Part shown: in pieces, positions 8,096-14,125 of the stretch
How positions within the stretch are numbered: position 1 is the first letter of the stretch
How the letters are laid out: each line of letters begins with the position of its first letter
Source of the DNA: Pseudomonadota bacterium
Lineage (GTDB): Bacteria; Pseudomonadota; Alphaproteobacteria; Rhizobiales; Methylopilaceae
Direction of reading: 5' to 3'
DNA length: 14,168 nucleotides
Assembly: GCA_023430145.1 (NCBI GenBank)
Contig: JAEZCD010000237.1
Location: 1-14,168, forward strand
Program-made: the position numbers and the translations under genes
The notes under the pieces: model-generated
Told to the model about the DNA's origin: nothing
Database searches by the model: none
Seen by the model: only the letters and a program-made list of their open reading frames with translations

Positions 8096-8959
8096 TCAGC
8101 CTTCGACAGGCACCGGCCGCATCGCGGCGACCTCGAGATCCTCGCGACCGCCATAGATCGTCGAGAGCTGAGCCGCGGCCTCGCGGACGACCTTGCCCTT
8201 GCTCTGCACGGTCTGAATGCTGAGCCGCCAGATCGGCCCGGAGATGCCGATGGCGGCGACGACGCGGCCGGAGAATCCGTGCACGGGAGCGGCGACGCAG
8301 CGCACCTCTTCGTCGAACTCGCAATCGTCATAGGCGACGCCGCGTCTGCGTGCCTCCTCGATCTCGGTGAGCAGCCGGTCACGATCGACGATGGTGTTCC
8401 TCGTCATGCGCACGAACTCGACGCGCCCGAGATAGTCCTCGAACTGGTCCGGCCGCAGCGCCGCCAGCAGGACCTTGCCGAGCGCGGTGCAATAGGCCGG
8501 ACGGACGACGCCCGCCCGCTCGCTCATCTGGAACGCCCCGGGGCTCGGCGTGCGCGTCAGGATGACGGCGCGGTCTCCCATGCGGACGGCGAGGTGCGCG
8601 CATTCGCCGCTCGCCTGCGACAGGCTCTCGAGCACGGGCGTGGCGAGGCTCACCATCTCGGCCTCGTCGAAGGCGCCGGCGGCGAGCGCGAACAGCGAGC
8701 GGCCGACCCGGTAGCGCTTGGTGTCGCGGCTCTGGCGGATATAGCCGAGCGTCGCCATCGTCTTGGCGAGGTGGAAGGTGGTGCTGTTGTGCAGGCCGAC
8801 CCGCTTGCTGAGGTCGGCGAGGCTGATGCCGTCGCGGCTGCGAGCCACTTCCTCGAGGATGGCGAAGGCGCGGACGAGGGACTGGATGCCGCCGCGCTGG
8901 TTCTGCTCCTCGACGTCGTCGAGATCGAACTGCTTCGTCGAATGTGCCGTTGTCGTCAT
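8096..8959 (-). CDS. IclR-family transcriptional regulator
   Basis: DNA-binding regulator, probably of the flanking catabolic genes. The 287 residues comprise a short charged N-terminal tail (1-24), a winged helix-turn-helix (about 25-90; GIQSLVRAFAILEEVA then ISLADLSKRVGLHNSTTFHL), and an IclR effector domain from about 95 to 280 with the family stretches YCTALGKVLLAAL, YDDCEFDEEVRCVAAPV and AAIGISGP. ATG at 8959 is fixed by a GGAGG ribosome site (CCTCC at 8966-8970) 6 nt away; the frame is open further upstream but that part is not IclR-like. It is divergent from the LVIVD-propeller gene across 268 bp and co-directional with the aldehyde dehydrogenase gene 168 bp downstream, the usual position of a local regulator. 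IclR proteins often control aromatic or organic-acid catabolism and bind short palindromes. Its effector is unknown, though a transported or oxidised carboxylate is the natural guess. Confidence 0.93.
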   Translation of the reverse strand: MTTTAHSTKQFDLDDVEEQNQRGGIQSLVRAFAILEEVARSRDGISLADLSKRVGLHNSTTFHLAKTMATLGYIRQSRDTKRYRVGRSLFALAAGAFDEAEMVSLATPVLESLSQASGECAHLAVRMGDRAVILTRTPSPGAFQMSERAGVVRPAYCTALGKVLLAALRPDQFEDYLGRVEFVRMTRNTIVDRDRLLTEIEEARRRGVAYDDCEFDEEVRCVAAPVHGFSGRVVAAIGISGPIWRLSIQTVQSKGKVVREAAAQLSTIYGGREDLEVAAMRPVPVEG

Positions 8960-9045
8960 GGTTCGCCTCCGGCTTCGCTGGCGGCAACGCAAGGGTCGCG
9001 CCGATCGATGGTCCCGGTCGGCCACGATCGGAAGACTCGCGGCCA

Positions 9046-9060
9046 GGCCATAGGTTGGCC
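9046..9060. promoter_or_regulatory. 15-bp inverted repeat in the divergent iclR/propeller intergenic region
   Basis: GGCCA-TAGGT-TGGCC, perfect 5-bp arms around 5 nt, lies about 87 nt upstream of iclR and 168 nt upstream of the propeller gene. The size suits an IclR-family operator and the place suits autoregulation. No second copy is seen in the window, so this is only a candidate. Confidence 0.3.
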
Positions 9061-9139
9061 CGTAACATGCCATGCCCGGAAATGGGACGCCACCGTCTGC
9101 ACGGACGCAGGCCGCGCCTGCCACTATCTCACATGGGCA

Positions 9140-9152
9140 ATTGACATGCCGC
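9140..9152 (+). promoter_or_regulatory. 13-bp element shared with the aldehyde dehydrogenase promoter
   Basis: ATTGACATGCCGC at 9140-9152 is identical to the complement of 8064-8076 and has the same orientation relative to its downstream gene. It contains TTGACA at 9141-9146, but no convincing -10 hexamer appears 16-18 nt further on (GAGTCC at 9164-9169). It may therefore be a regulator site or an activator-dependent promoter rather than a simple sigma-70 promoter. It ends 75 nt before the propeller ATG. Confidence 0.45.
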
Positions 9153-9227
9153 CATCTCCATGGGAGTCCGAGCGTGGCGGCCGGATGTTCGGCAGCCGCC
9201 CGAAATCCTGTCCGAAGGAGCCCCCGA

Positions 9228-10409
9228 ATGCCGTCGCCGTTTCCCGAGGAAGCCAAGAACTTTCGGCTGGTCGGCCATGACCCGTCGGCGGCCTGGGGCG
9301 GCGGCAGCCTGGTCGAGATCAGGAAGGGCCACGCCTTCGTCGCTGCCGTCGGCAGCTCGAGCTATACCGGCCCGGAAGGCTTCACGGTGCATGACGTGCG
9401 CGATCCGTCGAAGCCGAGGAAGGTGGCCGAGTTCCAGCCGCCGCCCGGCGTCCACTGCCACAAGCTGCGGCTGATCGGCGACGACATCCTGTGGGTGAAC
9501 GCCGAGCTCCTGCCGGGCGAGGAAGGGCGCAAAGGGCGCGCGGGGGTGTTCATCTTCGACGTCAGCCGGCCGAGCGAGCCGAAGCAGGTCGGCTTCTACG
9601 ACATGCCGGGCAGCGGCCCGCACCGCTTCGGCATCGATCATCAGCGGCAGGTCGCCCTGATGCCGTGCGATGCGCCCGGCTGGGACCGGCGCGTCATCTG
9701 GACGCTCGACATCAAGGATCCGCTGAAGCCGGAGGTGATCGGCATCTGGGGCCTGCCGTGGCAGAAGCGCGAGGGGGCGGAGCCCGGCAACGATCCGCGC
9801 CCGCTCGACACCACCTGCACGCTGCACGGGCCGCCGATCATCCGCGGCGACCGCATGTTCGCCGCCTTCTGGGGCGGCGGCGTCGCCGTCATCGACTGCA
9901 CCGACCTCGCGAGCATGAAGCTCGTCGGCCATGCCGCCTGGTCGCCGCCCTTCCCGGGCCGCAACCATACGATTGTGCCGATCGGCGACCGCCCCTATTG
10001 CGTCGTCACCGACGAGGGCCGCGCTGGCAGGAAATACTGGGACGCGCTGTTCATGTGGGTGCTCGACATCCGCGACGAGACGCGGCCGATGCCGGTGTCG
10101 AGCTTCTTCCCCGAGCGCGAGAAATATTACGAGCGGCCGGGCCGCTTCGGCGCCCACAACATCATCGAGACGATCCCCGCCGACGGGCCCTGGGCGAACA
10201 TCGTCTTCCTCACCTACTTCAATGCCGGCCTCAGGGCGGTCGACGTCGGCGATCCGCTGCGGCCCAAGGAGCTCGGCTATTTCGTGCCGGAGACGCCCGA
10301 GGGCCAGGCGGCGATCCAGTCGAACGATGTCGGCATGGACGAGAACGGCCTGCTCTACATCATCGACCGCGGCGGCGCGGGCATGCACATCGTCGAATAT
10401 ACCGGCTGA
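9228..10409 (+). CDS. LVIVD-repeat seven-bladed beta-propeller protein, function unknown
   Basis: A 393-residue protein made of seven beta-propeller repeats of the LVIVD type. Repeat ends are seen at FTVHDVRDPSKP (52-63), VFIFDVSRPSEP (107-118), IWTLDIKDPLKP (157-168), VAVIDCTD (219-226), MWVLDIRD (276-283), LRAVDVGDPLRP (335-346) and MHIVEYTG (386-393). The last strand ends at the C-terminus and probably closes the ring with N-terminal strand 27-42. No signal peptide or membrane helix is visible, so it is likely cytoplasmic, unlike many LVIVD surface proteins. Histidines recur at the same place in consecutive repeats: H78, H132, H200, H247 and H310. ATG at 9228 is set by AAGGAG at 9215-9220 with 7-nt spacing; the frame is open upstream without family sequence. 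It is divergent from iclR and followed by a dehydrogenase gene, so an enzymatic role in the same pathway is plausible but unproven. Confidence 0.85.
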   Translation: MPSPFPEEAKNFRLVGHDPSAAWGGGSLVEIRKGHAFVAAVGSSSYTGPEGFTVHDVRDPSKPRKVAEFQPPPGVHCHKLRLIGDDILWVNAELLPGEEGRKGRAGVFIFDVSRPSEPKQVGFYDMPGSGPHRFGIDHQRQVALMPCDAPGWDRRVIWTLDIKDPLKPEVIGIWGLPWQKREGAEPGNDPRPLDTTCTLHGPPIIRGDRMFAAFWGGGVAVIDCTDLASMKLVGHAAWSPPFPGRNHTIVPIGDRPYCVVTDEGRAGRKYWDALFMWVLDIRDETRPMPVSSFFPEREKYYERPGRFGAHNIIETIPADGPWANIVFLTYFNAGLRAVDVGDPLRPKELGYFVPETPEGQAAIQSNDVGMDENGLLYIIDRGGAGMHIVEYTG

Positions 10410-10419
10410 GACCGGAGCC

Positions 10420-10447
10420 ATCGCGATCCGGCGTGCCTGATCGCGAT
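10420..10447 (+). promoter_or_regulatory. Intercistronic stem-loop between propeller and dehydrogenase genes
   Basis: ATCGCGATC (10420-10428) pairs with GATCGCGAT (10439-10447) in a 9-bp perfect stem with a 10-nt loop. A second, smaller hairpin, TGCAGC-TGCG-GCTGCA, follows at 10459-10474, just before the ribosome site of the next gene. There is no T-run, so these are more likely mRNA processing or stability elements than a terminator. Confidence 0.4.
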
Positions 10448-10496
10448 CGAGAAGGCCGTGCAGCTGCGGCTGCAGAAGAGAGGCGGGAGCACACCC

Positions 10497-11357
10497 TTGG
10501 CGACCAATCCCGATGAGAGTTCCGCCCGCGTCTGGTTCGTGACCGGCTGTTCATCCGGCATCGGCCGCGCGCTCTGCGAGCGGGTGCTGGCCGGCGGCGA
10601 GACCGCCGTCTGCACGGCCCGGCGCCCGGAGACGCTCGACGATCTCGTCCGCCGCTATCCCGACCGCGCCATAGCGCTGCCGCTCGACGTCACCGACGAG
10701 GCCTCGGTGAAGGCCGCGGTCGCGGCGGCGATCGCCCGCACCGGCAGGATCGACGTGCTCGTCAACAATGCCGGCTACGGCGTCATCGGTGCGCTCGAGG
10801 AGATTCCGGACGAGGAGATCTTCCGCATCTTCGACACCAATGTCTTCGGCGTGATCCGCGTCACCAAGGCGGTGCTGCCGCACATGCGCGGGCGGCGGTC
10901 CGGCCACATCCTCAACGTCTCCTCCGCGCTCGGCCTGTTCGTGAAGGCGGGCTACGGGGTCTACAGCGGGACCAAGTTCGCTCTCGAGGGAATCACCGAG
11001 ACGCTCGCCCAGGAGGTCGCGCCGCTCGGCATCAAGGTGACGATTCTCGCGCCCGGCTCGTTCCGCACCGACTTCCGCGGCGCGGCCTCCATGTACGAGG
11101 CGCCGCCGATGGCGCCCTACGATGCCATCCTCGCCGATTTCCGCCGCGACCTGCGCGAGGGCGACGGCAAGCAGCCGGGCGACCCGGTGCGCGGCGCCGA
11201 GGCGATCGTCGCGGTGGTGAATGCCGACACCCCGCCGCTGCGCTTTGCCATGGGCAAGCAGTCGGTCGGCAGCGCAAAGGGAAAGCTCGCCGCCGCGGCC
11301 GAGCAGGTCGACGCCTGGCAGACGCTCTCGCACTCGACCGATTTCGATTCGGCGTAG
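10497..11357 (+). CDS. Classical short-chain dehydrogenase/reductase (SDR)
   Basis: Cytoplasmic NAD(P)-dependent oxidoreductase acting on an alcohol or ketone. From the proposed TTG start the product has 286 residues. It shows the cofactor motif TGCSSGIG (16-23), D64 in PLDVTD for the adenine ring, the structural NNAG motif (90-93), and the catalytic tetrad N115, S143, Y156 and K160 (YSGTK). R42-R43 after the second strand hint at NADP(H) preference. TTG at 10497 is chosen because GGGAG lies 6-7 nt upstream and the Rossmann fold begins soon after. An in-frame ATG at 10458 would add 13 residues and lacks a ribosome site. The gene follows the propeller gene by 87 bp on the same strand and is probably co-transcribed. 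It could interconvert an alcohol with the aldehyde or keto substrate of the divergent aldehyde dehydrogenase arm, but this rests on position only. Confidence 0.9.
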   Translation: MATNPDESSARVWFVTGCSSGIGRALCERVLAGGETAVCTARRPETLDDLVRRYPDRAIALPLDVTDEASVKAAVAAAIARTGRIDVLVNNAGYGVIGALEEIPDEEIFRIFDTNVFGVIRVTKAVLPHMRGRRSGHILNVSSALGLFVKAGYGVYSGTKFALEGITETLAQEVAPLGIKVTILAPGSFRTDFRGAASMYEAPPMAPYDAILADFRRDLREGDGKQPGDPVRGAEAIVAVVNADTPPLRFAMGKQSVGSAKGKLAAAAEQVDAWQTLSHSTDFDSA

Positions 11358-11373
11358 CGTGCCTGGACTTTTT

Positions 11374-11495
11374 CCTTCTCCCAGAGGGAGAAGGTGGCCG
11401 CGAAGCGGCCGGATGGGGGGCTGCGGCGCTCGTTCTGAAGCTCCGTAACCCCTCACCCGCCGCCTTCGGCGGCACCCTCTCCCCACGGGAGAGGG
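11374..11495. repeat. Compound palindromic repeat (REP/BIME-like) between convergent genes
   Basis: Two copies of one palindromic unit lie head to head. The left copy is CCTTCTCCC-AGA-GGGAGAAGG (11374-11394) plus GGCCGC-GAA-GCGGCC (11396-11410), followed by GGATGGGGGG. The right copy is the mirror: CCCTCACCC, then GCCGCC-TTC-GGCGGC (11459-11473) and CCCTCTCCC-CAC-GGGAGAGGG (11475-11495). Aligned in inverted orientation the two copies match over about 45 bp. It begins 16 bp after the SDR stop and ends 10 bp before the dksA stop, so it may act as a bidirectional terminator or mRNA 3'-end protector. This repeat type is abundant in Rhizobiales genomes. Confidence 0.75.
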
Positions 11496-11505
11496 AAGAG
11501 GACGC

Positions 11506-11919
11506 TCACTCGTCCCTGTAGACGCGCTCGCGGCGCTCGTGCCGTTCCTGCGCCTCGACCGACAGCGTGGCTATCGGCCGTGCATCGAGGCGACGGAGAC
11601 CGATCGGCTCGCCGGTCTCCTCGCAGTAGCCGTAGGATCCGTCCTCGATCCGCTGCAGCGCGGCATCGATCTTGGCGATCAGCTTGCGCTGCCTGTCGCG
11701 GGCGCGCAGCTCGATCGCGCGGTCCGCTTCCGATGACGCCCGATCCACCAGATCGGGGTGATTCTGATTTTCGTCCTGAAGATGTTCTAGAGTTTCGCGG
11801 CTTTCCTCGAGGATTTCTTCTTTCCAGGCGAGCAATTTCTGGCGGAAATACTCACGCTGCCGATCGTTCATGAAGCTTTCGCTCTCGGAAGGCCGGTAGT
11901 CCTGGACCTCAACGCTCAT
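11506..11919 (-). CDS. dksA: RNA polymerase-binding transcription factor DksA (single-cysteine type)
   Basis: Global regulator that inserts into the RNA polymerase secondary channel and, with ppGpp, adjusts rRNA and amino-acid promoters. The 137 residues form a long coiled coil (about 20-93) with the tip motif D56-L-V-D59-R-A61, matching the functional DxxDxA of E. coli DksA. The globular end is YGYCEETGEPIGLRRL..ARP..TL. Only one zinc-site cysteine, C99, is present: the second position is T102 and the later pair is replaced within TLSVEA. No normal four-cysteine zinc site can form, as is usual for alphaproteobacterial DksA and for zinc-independent paralogues such as Pseudomonas DksA2. ATG at 11919 gives the usual family N-terminus; Met17 is an alternative start. 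It converges with the SDR gene across the palindromic repeat and is probably monocistronic and unrelated to the catabolic cluster. Confidence 0.95.
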   Translation of the reverse strand: MSVEVQDYRPSESESFMNDRQREYFRQKLLAWKEEILEESRETLEHLQDENQNHPDLVDRASSEADRAIELRARDRQRKLIAKIDAALQRIEDGSYGYCEETGEPIGLRRLDARPIATLSVEAQERHERRERVYRDE

Positions 11920-11960
11920 TCCAGCAACCCTGACATGAGACCCCTAGTCGGCGGCGCGGA

Positions 11961-11989
11961 CTTTAAGCATGACCTCGGAGCGAACACAA
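11961..11989 (-). promoter_or_regulatory. Possible dksA promoter
   Basis: On the minus strand TTGTGT (complement of 11984-11989) and TTAAAG (complement of 11961-11966) are separated by 17 nt, about 42 nt upstream of the dksA ATG. The bases after the -10 element are GC-rich (TCCGCGCCG). Both hexamers are weak matches, so this is tentative. Confidence 0.3.
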
Positions 11990-12086
11990 TCGCCGAGACC
12001 GTCACGAAACCGTTGAGAAGTCCGGCCTTTTGCGGCATGGCGAAACGCCCCCCGGCGGCCCGCCCGAGCCCGTTGACCGCTCCCCT

Positions 12087-12380
12087 CTACTTCATCCGCT
12101 TGCCGTCCGCCAGCACTTGAATCCAGCGCAGGATGCGCACCGAGGCGCGCAGGCCGGTCGGCCAGAACGGATCGCTCTCGACGAGCTCCTTCACCGCCTC
12201 CGGGCTCTCCGCCTCGACGAGCCAGAGCCCGCCGGCACCGGCCCCGTCGGCCTCCCGCAACGGCCCCGCGGCACGGATGCGGCCGGCGTTCTCCTCGAGA
12301 AAGGCGAGGTGCTCGGCCATGTGCCGCTCGCGCATGTGCGCGAACTCCGGATCGTCGGTGAGCAGGACCGCAAACAGCAT
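12087..12380 (-). CDS. YciI-like ferredoxin-fold protein
   Basis: A 97-residue soluble protein of the YciI/YCII dimeric alpha-beta barrel family, whose members are small dimers with a putative catalytic histidine and mostly unknown substrates. The sequence shows the first strand MLFAVLLTDD, the RERHMAEHLAFLEEN helix with H24 at the expected histidine position, an AAGPL turn (38-41) and the late strand LWLVEAESPEA followed by DPFWPTGL. The aspartate that pairs with the histidine in HI0828-type YciI is not obvious. ATG at 12380 is supported by GGAGG (CCTCC at 12388-12392) with 7-nt spacing. It lies 103 bp downstream of the second aldehyde dehydrogenase gene on the same strand and may be co-transcribed with it. 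Family call good, function unknown. Confidence 0.85.
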   Translation of the reverse strand: MLFAVLLTDDPEFAHMRERHMAEHLAFLEENAGRIRAAGPLREADGAGAGGLWLVEAESPEAVKELVESDPFWPTGLRASVRILRWIQVLADGKRMK

Positions 12381-12483
12381 TCGAGTGCCTCCGCAGGGCG
12401 GCGCGCCGCCGCTTCGCGGAAGCCTTTAGACGAGGCAGGCGCGGCCGTCGACCGGCCCGTTCCACCGGCTGTCGTCGCCGCCC

Positions 12484-13869
12484 TCACCCCACCGGGCGCA
12501 AATGATACGATTTCGGCCGCGTCAGCATGGCGTAGCCGATCTCCGACAGCGAGGCGCCGCGGCCGGTGTCCTTCACACCGGTCCAGGCGAGCGCCGGGTC
12601 GACATAGTCGCAGCGGTTCATGAACACCGTGCCGGTCTCCACGCGGTCGCCGATCGCCTCGGCCACGTCGATGTCGGCGGTCCAGATCGAGGCGGTGAGG
12701 CCGTAGGGCGAGTCGTTCATGAGACGGATCGCCTCCTCGTCGGACGAGACCTTCATGATGCCGACGACGGGCCCAAAACTCTCCTCGACCATGACGCGCA
12801 TCGAATGGTCGACATTCGTCAGCACCTGCGGCGCGAGATAGGGCGTGCCGGCTCTGTCGGCCGGGAAGCTCTTCGGATCGAGATGCGGGACGGCGCCCTT
12901 GGCGAGCGCCTCGGCGGTCTGGTCGCGCACGGTCTGCGCGAACCGCGTCGCCGCCATCGGGCCGAGCGTGGTCGCTTCGTCGAGCGGGTTGCCGAGCACG
13001 TAGCCCTTGGTCTGCGCCACATAGGCTTCGACGAAGCGGTCGTAGAGGCTGTCGTGGACGTAGATGCGCTCGATGCCGCAGCAGCACTGGCCGGAATTGT
13101 AGAAGGCGCCGTCGACGAGGTTCTCCACCGCGTGGTCGAAATTCACGTCGGGCCGCACATAGGCCGGGTCCTTGCCGCCGAGCTCGAGGCCTAGCGTGGT
13201 GAAGGTGCCGGCCGCCGCCCGCTCGATCGCCTTGCCGCCGGCGACCGAGCCGGTGAAGTTGGCGTGGTCGACAGAACCGGAGGCGAGGATTTTGGTCGTC
13301 TCGGCATGGCCGAGGACGAGGTTCTGAAAGAGGCCCTTCGGCAGGCCGGCGCGGTCGGCGGCCATCTGGAAGCGCTCGCCGACCAAAATGGTCTGCGCGG
13401 CGTGCTTAAGCAGCACCGCATTGCCGGCGATCAGCGCCGGGGCGATCGTGTTGACCGCCGTCAGGAAGGGATAGTTCCAGGGCGCGATGACGAAGACGAT
13501 GCCGGCCGGCTCGCGCTTGATCATGCGGCGTGATCCCGGCCTGCCATCCGGCAGGAGGGGAGCCAGCGAGGCCTCGGCGATGCCGGCCATGTAGCGGATG
13601 CGCTCCTCGACCGGGCGGAACTCGCCGCCGAAGCGCACCGGCCGGCCCATCTGCAAGGCGAGCTCCGGAACCACCTCCTGGTTCATGGCCAGCAGAGCGT
13701 CCATGAAGCCGAGCACGGCCTTGGCCCGCTCGGCGACCGGGACATGGCGCCACTCGGCCTGAGCGTTGCGGGCGGCCGCGAGGGCGGCCTCGATCTGTTG
13801 CGGGGTCGCCACGGGGCGCCGGGCGACCTCGCGGCCGTCGATCGGCGAGATGCAGACGATCTCGGACAT
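12484..13869 (-). CDS. Aldehyde dehydrogenase family protein with CCC active-site motif
   Basis: NAD(P)-dependent aldehyde dehydrogenase of 461 residues. It has the full catalytic set: N132 (PWNYP), K155, E229 (LELGGKDP) and nucleophile C263, the middle of three adjacent cysteines in NSGQCCCGIERIYV (258-271). The Glu-Cys spacing is 34 as expected. FTGSVAGG (205-212) is the cofactor motif. SPIDGREVARRPVAT at the N-terminus and the CCC-IERI stretch resemble a little-studied bacterial subgroup (compare cd07102 ALDH_EDX86601-like, from memory). It is not closely related to the aldehyde dehydrogenase at 6476-7927. ATG at 13869 was taken because family sequence starts there; a GGAG lies 12 nt upstream, rather far, with a closer weak GAGA. 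The frame stays open 135 nt further upstream but through Arg/Ser-rich non-family sequence. YciI-like gene follows. Substrate unknown. Confidence 0.9.
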   Translation of the reverse strand: MSEIVCISPIDGREVARRPVATPQQIEAALAAARNAQAEWRHVPVAERAKAVLGFMDALLAMNQEVVPELALQMGRPVRFGGEFRPVEERIRYMAGIAEASLAPLLPDGRPGSRRMIKREPAGIVFVIAPWNYPFLTAVNTIAPALIAGNAVLLKHAAQTILVGERFQMAADRAGLPKGLFQNLVLGHAETTKILASGSVDHANFTGSVAGGKAIERAAAGTFTTLGLELGGKDPAYVRPDVNFDHAVENLVDGAFYNSGQCCCGIERIYVHDSLYDRFVEAYVAQTKGYVLGNPLDEATTLGPMAATRFAQTVRDQTAEALAKGAVPHLDPKSFPADRAGTPYLAPQVLTNVDHSMRVMVEESFGPVVGIMKVSSDEEAIRLMNDSPYGLTASIWTADIDVAEAIGDRVETGTVFMNRCDYVDPALAWTGVKDTGRGASLSEIGYAMLTRPKSYHLRPVG

Positions 13870-13998
13870 TTTCGTTCTCGGCTCCTCGGCGGACCTGGCC
13901 GTGGAGATAGCGCTCCGCGGGCATGAACGCCAATGCGCCCACGATCTCGCTCGGCCCCGACCCGCTTTCCTCCGGATTTCTGCGCCCGGACGTGCGCC

Positions 13999-14077
13999 CG
14001 TCATTGCGAGCGAAGCGAAGCAATCCAGGTTCTCCCGCCCGAAAGGCGGATTGCCTCGTCGCTGGCGCTCCTATGGA
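13999..14077. repeat. Dispersed palindromic repeat of the CGTCATTGCGAGCGAAGCGA type
   Basis: The left arm at 13999-14026 runs CGTCATTGCGAGCGAAGCGA and on to CAATCC. The right arm at 14048-14077 (GGATTGCCTCGTCGCTGGCG and on) is its degenerate complement. Between them CCGCC-CGAAA-GGCGG (14035-14049) forms an inner hairpin overlapping the right arm. The left arm is a near-exact copy of an intergenic repeat well known in alphaproteobacterial genomes. It can fold into an imperfect long hairpin and may mark the end of an upstream transcript. Confidence 0.7.
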
Positions 14078-14125
14078 AGAAACTGAGTTCGCGATCGGTC
14101 TCCGAAAGGCCTGGGTTCCCCTTCC

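Noticed and set aside
7973..9064. Shared 8-mer GGCCCGTA at 7973-7980 and 9057-9064 as a second common operator
   Set aside because: An 8-bp match between GC-rich intergenic regions of this size is expected by chance.
9141..9169. Ordinary sigma-70 promoter for the propeller gene built on TTGACA at 9141
   Set aside because: No -10-like hexamer occurs 16-18 bp downstream, so the site is reported only as a shared element.
9129..10421. 430-residue minus-strand frame opposite the LVIVD propeller gene
   Set aside because: Compositionally biased shadow; the plus strand shows the repeats, a proper ribosome site and family sequence.
12397..12419. Palindromes between the second aldehyde dehydrogenase and YciI-like genes (GGCGGC-GC-GCCGCC) as a terminator
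   Set aside because: They lie immediately before the YciI-like ribosome site and lack a T-run, so separate transcription units are not supported.
13870..14004. N-terminal extension of the second aldehyde dehydrogenase to 14004
   Set aside because: The extra 45 residues are Arg/Ser-rich, run into the dispersed repeat and have no counterpart in the family.
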